This document shows, in pieces, positions 39,001 through 45,000 of a stretch of 64,000 bases of DNA. The notes under the pieces were generated by a model. It ran no database searches, was not told where the DNA came from, and saw only the letters and a list, made by a program, of their open reading frames with translations. Made by a program: the position numbers and the translations under genes. Numbering within the stretch: position 1 is the stretch's first letter; each line of letters opens with the position of its first letter. Source of the stretch: Prostheceraeus crozeri (Eukaryota; Platyhelminthes; Polycladida; Euryleptidae); the NCBI GenBank assembly GCA_907163375.1, contig CAJQUW010014303.1, positions 124,001-188,000 on the forward strand, given 5' to 3'.

Positions 39001-42000
39001 AGCATTCAATGAGGTCACCACTCACCAATGAAGGAAGACATAGCGTCCTTAGTGATTTTTAAGACACCAAGCATATCTCATTCACAAACTGATAGATTTC
39101 TAGAAGCATCACTATTTGGTCACTGTATAACATGCATGAAATACATGTAATCTTACAATGCTACTTTTCATGACGCCTTTTAAACGCCTTTTAAAGCTCT
39201 ACTTCATGCTGTGCTATCTAGGGATTTTTATGTGACTATTCATTCACTTGGTTCAATAATTGATTGCCACCGTGATCATTATAGCGAACTAAGTCGGCAA
39301 TTAAATTTATCAATATTCATATGCAGTTAAGAACATATCACGTAGCAGCTCTATTCACTACCCAAGTTGATAATAAACTACTAAGCAACTTGATAAGTAC
39401 ACATGTATGCAGTCTACTTTGTTATAGTGAAATGTTAGTCAAAAATCCAAAACCAAGAATTAATCTATGCAAAAGGTAGCAATAAAAGCTTACAGAAGCT
39501 AGCAACAAGGTAACAAAGGGCATCCGGGTATGGCTGCACCGTTGAATAGGGAGATGTGTCGATGTTGAGAGATGTGAACTAGGCCTGTTGATGATTCCTG
39601 ACATTGGATGCAATGACCGCTATTCAAGTCTGTTCCCAGTTTTCAAAAAGAGATGCAGCTCCATGTTTAAGTGTGAAACTGCCAAGTATGACAAGTGCGA
39701 CTTCTTTGCAAATGCGATGCTGCACATTGAACCGATTTCTATGTAATTGCAGAAACTCTAGCTTAACAATTCAACAATGAGATCGAAAAGTGAATGAGTT
39801 TCAAACTCTCTGATGCATAACGGTAAGATGAACATTTTAAAGATAAGAAGATCCGTCTGAACTGTTGATGTGTAAGCAGAAAAGTTTTTGGAGTGCGATG
39901 TCTAAAGGGAAAGCATTTAAAGGCTTTCTCTACATGTAGTTGATCATTTTATGTCATAGAAGTCCATTTTCTCCATCATAGCAATAGCAACTGAACGTTA
40001 ATCATGACGTAAGCTACAAAAATAATTGAAAACACAACAGAGAGATAGAGAACATTCGGAAAAGTTGACCAAGAATGCTTCCTACTTACGTCATGCAGCA
40101 ATCTTGGGTAGGAATTCAGTCTATGAGTCTATGACAAAACCGACAAACGAATTAGATATTGAAATTCTGCTTGTCGATAGTTTAGAAACGGTTTCAGAAA
40201 ACATTGTCCACGGGGTCCGACATCTATGATTCATACAGTTCATACATCGAGGACGCAATGTCAGTTTGGCAGAAAACTGTGGCGACAATTCGGCTTCACC
40301 ACTCTCGAATAAACTCGTGCTTCACGCTCGTGTAAACCCTTGTGGTGCAACCTTCAATTATTCTATTTACTACGCAAAAAGGCTACTAATTGATGGTTGT
40401 CTTAAAATACATTAGTTACAATAATCCCAATTGCTTGATCACTTCCTGCTATAATTGAATTTAATTGATTGCTCAGCCCAAATTAAATACAATAAATTTT
40501 TGACAACCCATTGATGCAACGGCTGCAAGAGTTGTGATACCGTCTTTCAGATAGAGATGTGCATCTTTTTATCTTCTAGAGTTGTCGATACTCGTCTCTC
40601 GAGTTCCGAAATTCACCGAGAACTGTTATCATTAAATGAATATTGCAGATGACATCGATGTGTCAGTTAACGTGAATGAGGAAATAAACAATAATTCAAA
40701 TATACACTGTAAATCGCTGGATACGAAAATTACATACAAACATATACCAAATTCACATACAATTTGAAGCTAACATCTGATGCGAGATTCTCGTATGTTT
40801 ACAGAGATCTGGTATGTTTTTCATACGAAGCCTCACTTACTTTCGTATGTGATTGGTCTGTAGCGATACTAACAATTCTATCTGTGATTAGCTGTTTTAC
40901 GATGAAATACGAGTTGTTGGTATGTTTTATATACGAGACTCGATGGAAATTGGTCCTCATTTGTATGTGTTTCGTATGAAGAGCTTTAAATCACATAGCA
41001 AAAGTATGTATATACAGCATTACATACTACTGTCAAATAATTTTTTCAGTAATGCCAGTCGTGAATATTTCTTTTTGATAGTTAGGTATTTAACTAGATT
41101 AGATTTATTGTGAACTTTATGTTGTATGTCGTTGTTGCTACTTGACTAGTAACATTAACAAGACGCTTGTTTGGCTCTGTATACTGATCCAAGTTGATTA
41201 ACATGTGTTATTCAAACGTTATCTTTTGTTCAACCATGTTGACTTATATATCTCAAACATAGCTATATTTGCGTTCATGAATTACAATGTATTTTTATTT
41301 CGGATTGATAATATGCTTAATTTCAAAATTACATAATGCATAATTGTTGATGGTTGAATTCTTATTGATTATTTATGAAATGCCTTAGACTTACATGCAT
41401 TAAAATTGAATTCAGTATTGTAAGTTAGACTCTTAAATGTCATTTTCTCACTACTTACAGAACAGTAGTAACATTAGTGTGAACTTTATTGACAATGGCC
41501 TCAAATCAACATACATTAGAAATCATTGATGCTTTCCTTTAGCATTGTGCTGGTATGGCTTTGTATGTAAAGCATGCCACACTTGAAATAACATACGAAA
41601 AGCATACAAATGTAACCGAAAATATACCAAAAGATATCTTGTCAAGCATCCTTCGCATGTGATTGGTCTCGAGCGATTTACAGTGTACTTAGAACATTCA
41701 TGCATTCACTTCTGCCGTCAGCTCGTGGTAATAAGATGTCTACCTCAATAGCAAGAGCGATCAGATTCCCATAGCTGAATATTGAATCGAATTTCTATAA
41801 TATTAGAATAATGAAGAGGTGGACTTAAATTATGACAATTTGAGGACTCAGGGGAAAACTTTACAAAGTTGCATTGAATCAATTGATTTTCTGGTGGGTT
41901 AACTGGTTGGCACTTTACAATGTGATACTTTCTGCACATCTGTCAAGATTAAGTTAATTTTAGGCCTATATTTATTAGTGTGATATTTCATTTTCCACTT

Positions 42001-45000
42001 ATGCCATATTGAGTGATTCTATATATAACTTGCGTTCTATTCGTTTGTAGAATGGAAAATACACCAACCACATTCCCCAGAAAATCGATGGTGTTTATCA
42101 AAATGGAAAGAAAATCAGCCTTTTTATAGGATCAAGGTAATAAACAATACTATATGGAAATTCCAAACAGCATAGGTGACCTATCATTTGCTTTCCGCAT
42201 TCTTAGATAAATGCTCAATTTTAAAAGAGCAATGAGTGTAATGCCCAGGATTGTTATCTTTTGTAAGCATCTCATATTTCTTTAATAATCTTCGCCATAA
42301 AAATGCATAAATCAATTAAGAAACTCAGGTTGATCTTCACATTGTGATCGCAGCAATGACACGATATTAGTTGTATTTAAATAAACTGACTTGGGGTTAC
42401 ACCGGTTAATGAGTGTTCCTGCTACAAAAATATCGGAAACATTAAATCTGTGTCAGTAAACAATGTCAAATATCTTTGCATCAGGATGTTTTACGGAGGA
42501 GCTACTCATTAATGTCATTATCCCTGTCATTATCCCCTGCTTTCAAATCATCAGGATGGATTCTATCAGAGCATCGAAATGCTTGTGGATGAACAGACAT
42601 GCATCATCAATGTATGGGATGGCGCTAGACAAAAATGCACCTAGTTCGAATTTTTTGTCCCAAAGCAATGAGATCATAAAAGCAAATTGGCAGTGAAAAA
42701 TTAGCAAGAAGCCAGAGTTTCCGTGAGATTGGTGAGGAAATGGGAATGGATTTTTATCTAATGGGAATTCCTGTATGTGTGTGATTCTGTAGCTCACCTA
42801 TGGAATGCGACTTTTAGAATGTATGAAAAGCACGACATCTATGTCATGGCTACAGAAAGCAAATTGATGCAATCGATGGATGCGTCAAGTTTAAACATGC
42901 GAACGATATGACAATTGTCGTTCAGCTCCCCATCGCAGTGATGATCCAATCAATATTGAGAAGTGTTTTACTGATGAACATGAGCATTTTGTTGCCTGGT
43001 GCAGCAATTAGAGTTAAAACGATATCGATACCGATACGATAATATCGATATTATCGGTATTTTTCCGATACCAATAATATCGATATTTCTAAAAATAATA
43101 CCGATAAAAATATCGATAATGATATCGATAAAAATATCGATAATATTATCGATAATAATATCGATAATGATATCGATAATGATATCGATAATGATGTCGA
43201 CAACAATTTCGATAATAATATCGATAATGATATTGAAAACAATATCGATGATAATATTGATAATTTTATCTATACAAATATCGATAATTATATCGATAAC
43301 AATAACGATGTGAATGTCAATATCATCACCGATGATGACATCGGCATTATTTTTAACAATGCTATCGATCTTGATAAATCTTGAAATTGGTGTCAAATGA
43401 TCATATTGGCTCTAATATCGATATATACGCATATGTTGATGACAAGATCAATATTTAGGCATACACTAGTGGTATTACCGACATAATCAGTGATAATGAT
43501 ATCGTTATAAGTATTGGTGAAATATTGATGATAAGTTGCTATCGATAATACAGGTATCGATATAGTATATATTAAAGAATGTATGTCGATGTCAAATATT
43601 GTTTAGAATTTTGATTTTCCCTACCGTACTTTTCATAAAAATGTCGATATTGCACCTATATTTTACACACTCCTATGTACACATGTACTTATACATTATA
43701 TTCGGTAGCTCATAGTAGGAGACCGCAGCCTCAGAGATTAATTTCTGTCTTTAGAGATGAATGCTCTCAACAAAATAAGCACATAACGATGGGATTCGTC
43801 GGAGTAAACGGCAGTAGCCCATTGTTTCACGGCGCACACATAACGACTGCTGACGATAGGCAATGTAAATGACCTTTTATCAATCATCGTTCGTTACTCA
43901 GTCTCCCCCGTGAACAATAGGTCAGCTGATCCAAACATCAACAGACGACATAAGCTTGCGCAGCCTGCTATTGATCGAGCAAATTTCCCAAGGCGACGCA
44001 CTGTCTTGGTTACACATTGACTAAGCGAGACCATCCTACTTTCTCTCGTCATATTAGTGACAGACAACCACTTGATCTCACTCATTTCGAATACTTCACA
44101 CCATGGGACGAGTGAAGACTCGGGACAAGTGAAAAGTCCGGTGTGGACACACTTTGATTTGTCCTCGCGTGAGAGGAAGGGGAAATGTAGATATTGTACT
44201 ACCTCAACTTTTATAGGCACAGCTTCAACAACAAACTTGCTTTATCATATGAAGAAACATCATCCTCTAATAAACATTTCATCTGAAAGTGCAAGTGGTG
44301 CTTCTAGCGGTACATCGAGAAATACGGATTAAAGTAATATCGCAAGTAATATCGCATCATCGAATCGTCCTTTACGTCACACTCAGGAAACTTTACACGG
44401 TGCAATCAGAAAACGCTCAATAATGAAATCAACGGATTCAAGGGCTCAAGAAATATCCAGATTGATCGCTTTATACATAGCACAGAATGGACAATCTTTG
44501 AATATCGTAAATCATGCTGGCTTTAGGAGAATACTACATTTTTTCGAACCCCGATATGAAGTTGTATCCACTACACACATTGCACAAGCTGTCTTACCAA
44601 AATTGGAAAAGGAAGTGGACAAGTTGATTTTAGATATTCTCGAAGAAATACCATTCTTATCTATAACTACAGGTAAGCAATTTTACCTATTTACTTTTAT
44701 TAATGCTAATATCCGCACCATACATAATCTATTATACGCCTGCTTGTACTCGCTAGTATGCGATAGGTTTAAATCTGTTGAGGAGACAATTCGACCTTTA
44801 TACAATTCCGAATCGTCGATATTGATGTCAATAATTGTCGCCATAAATGTCGATATTAATATCAATAGAAATATCGATACTAATATCGATAGAAATATCG
44901 ATAATAATATCAATAGAAATATCGATATTAATATCAATAGAAATATCGATATTAATATCGATAGTATCGATAATGAAAATTTCACTATCGTTTTAACCCT

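Noticed and set aside
42968-43396. Long Ile/Asp-rich reading frames on both strands
   Set aside because: They are produced by the 12-bp atatcgata array; frames on both strands have the same artificial repeat.
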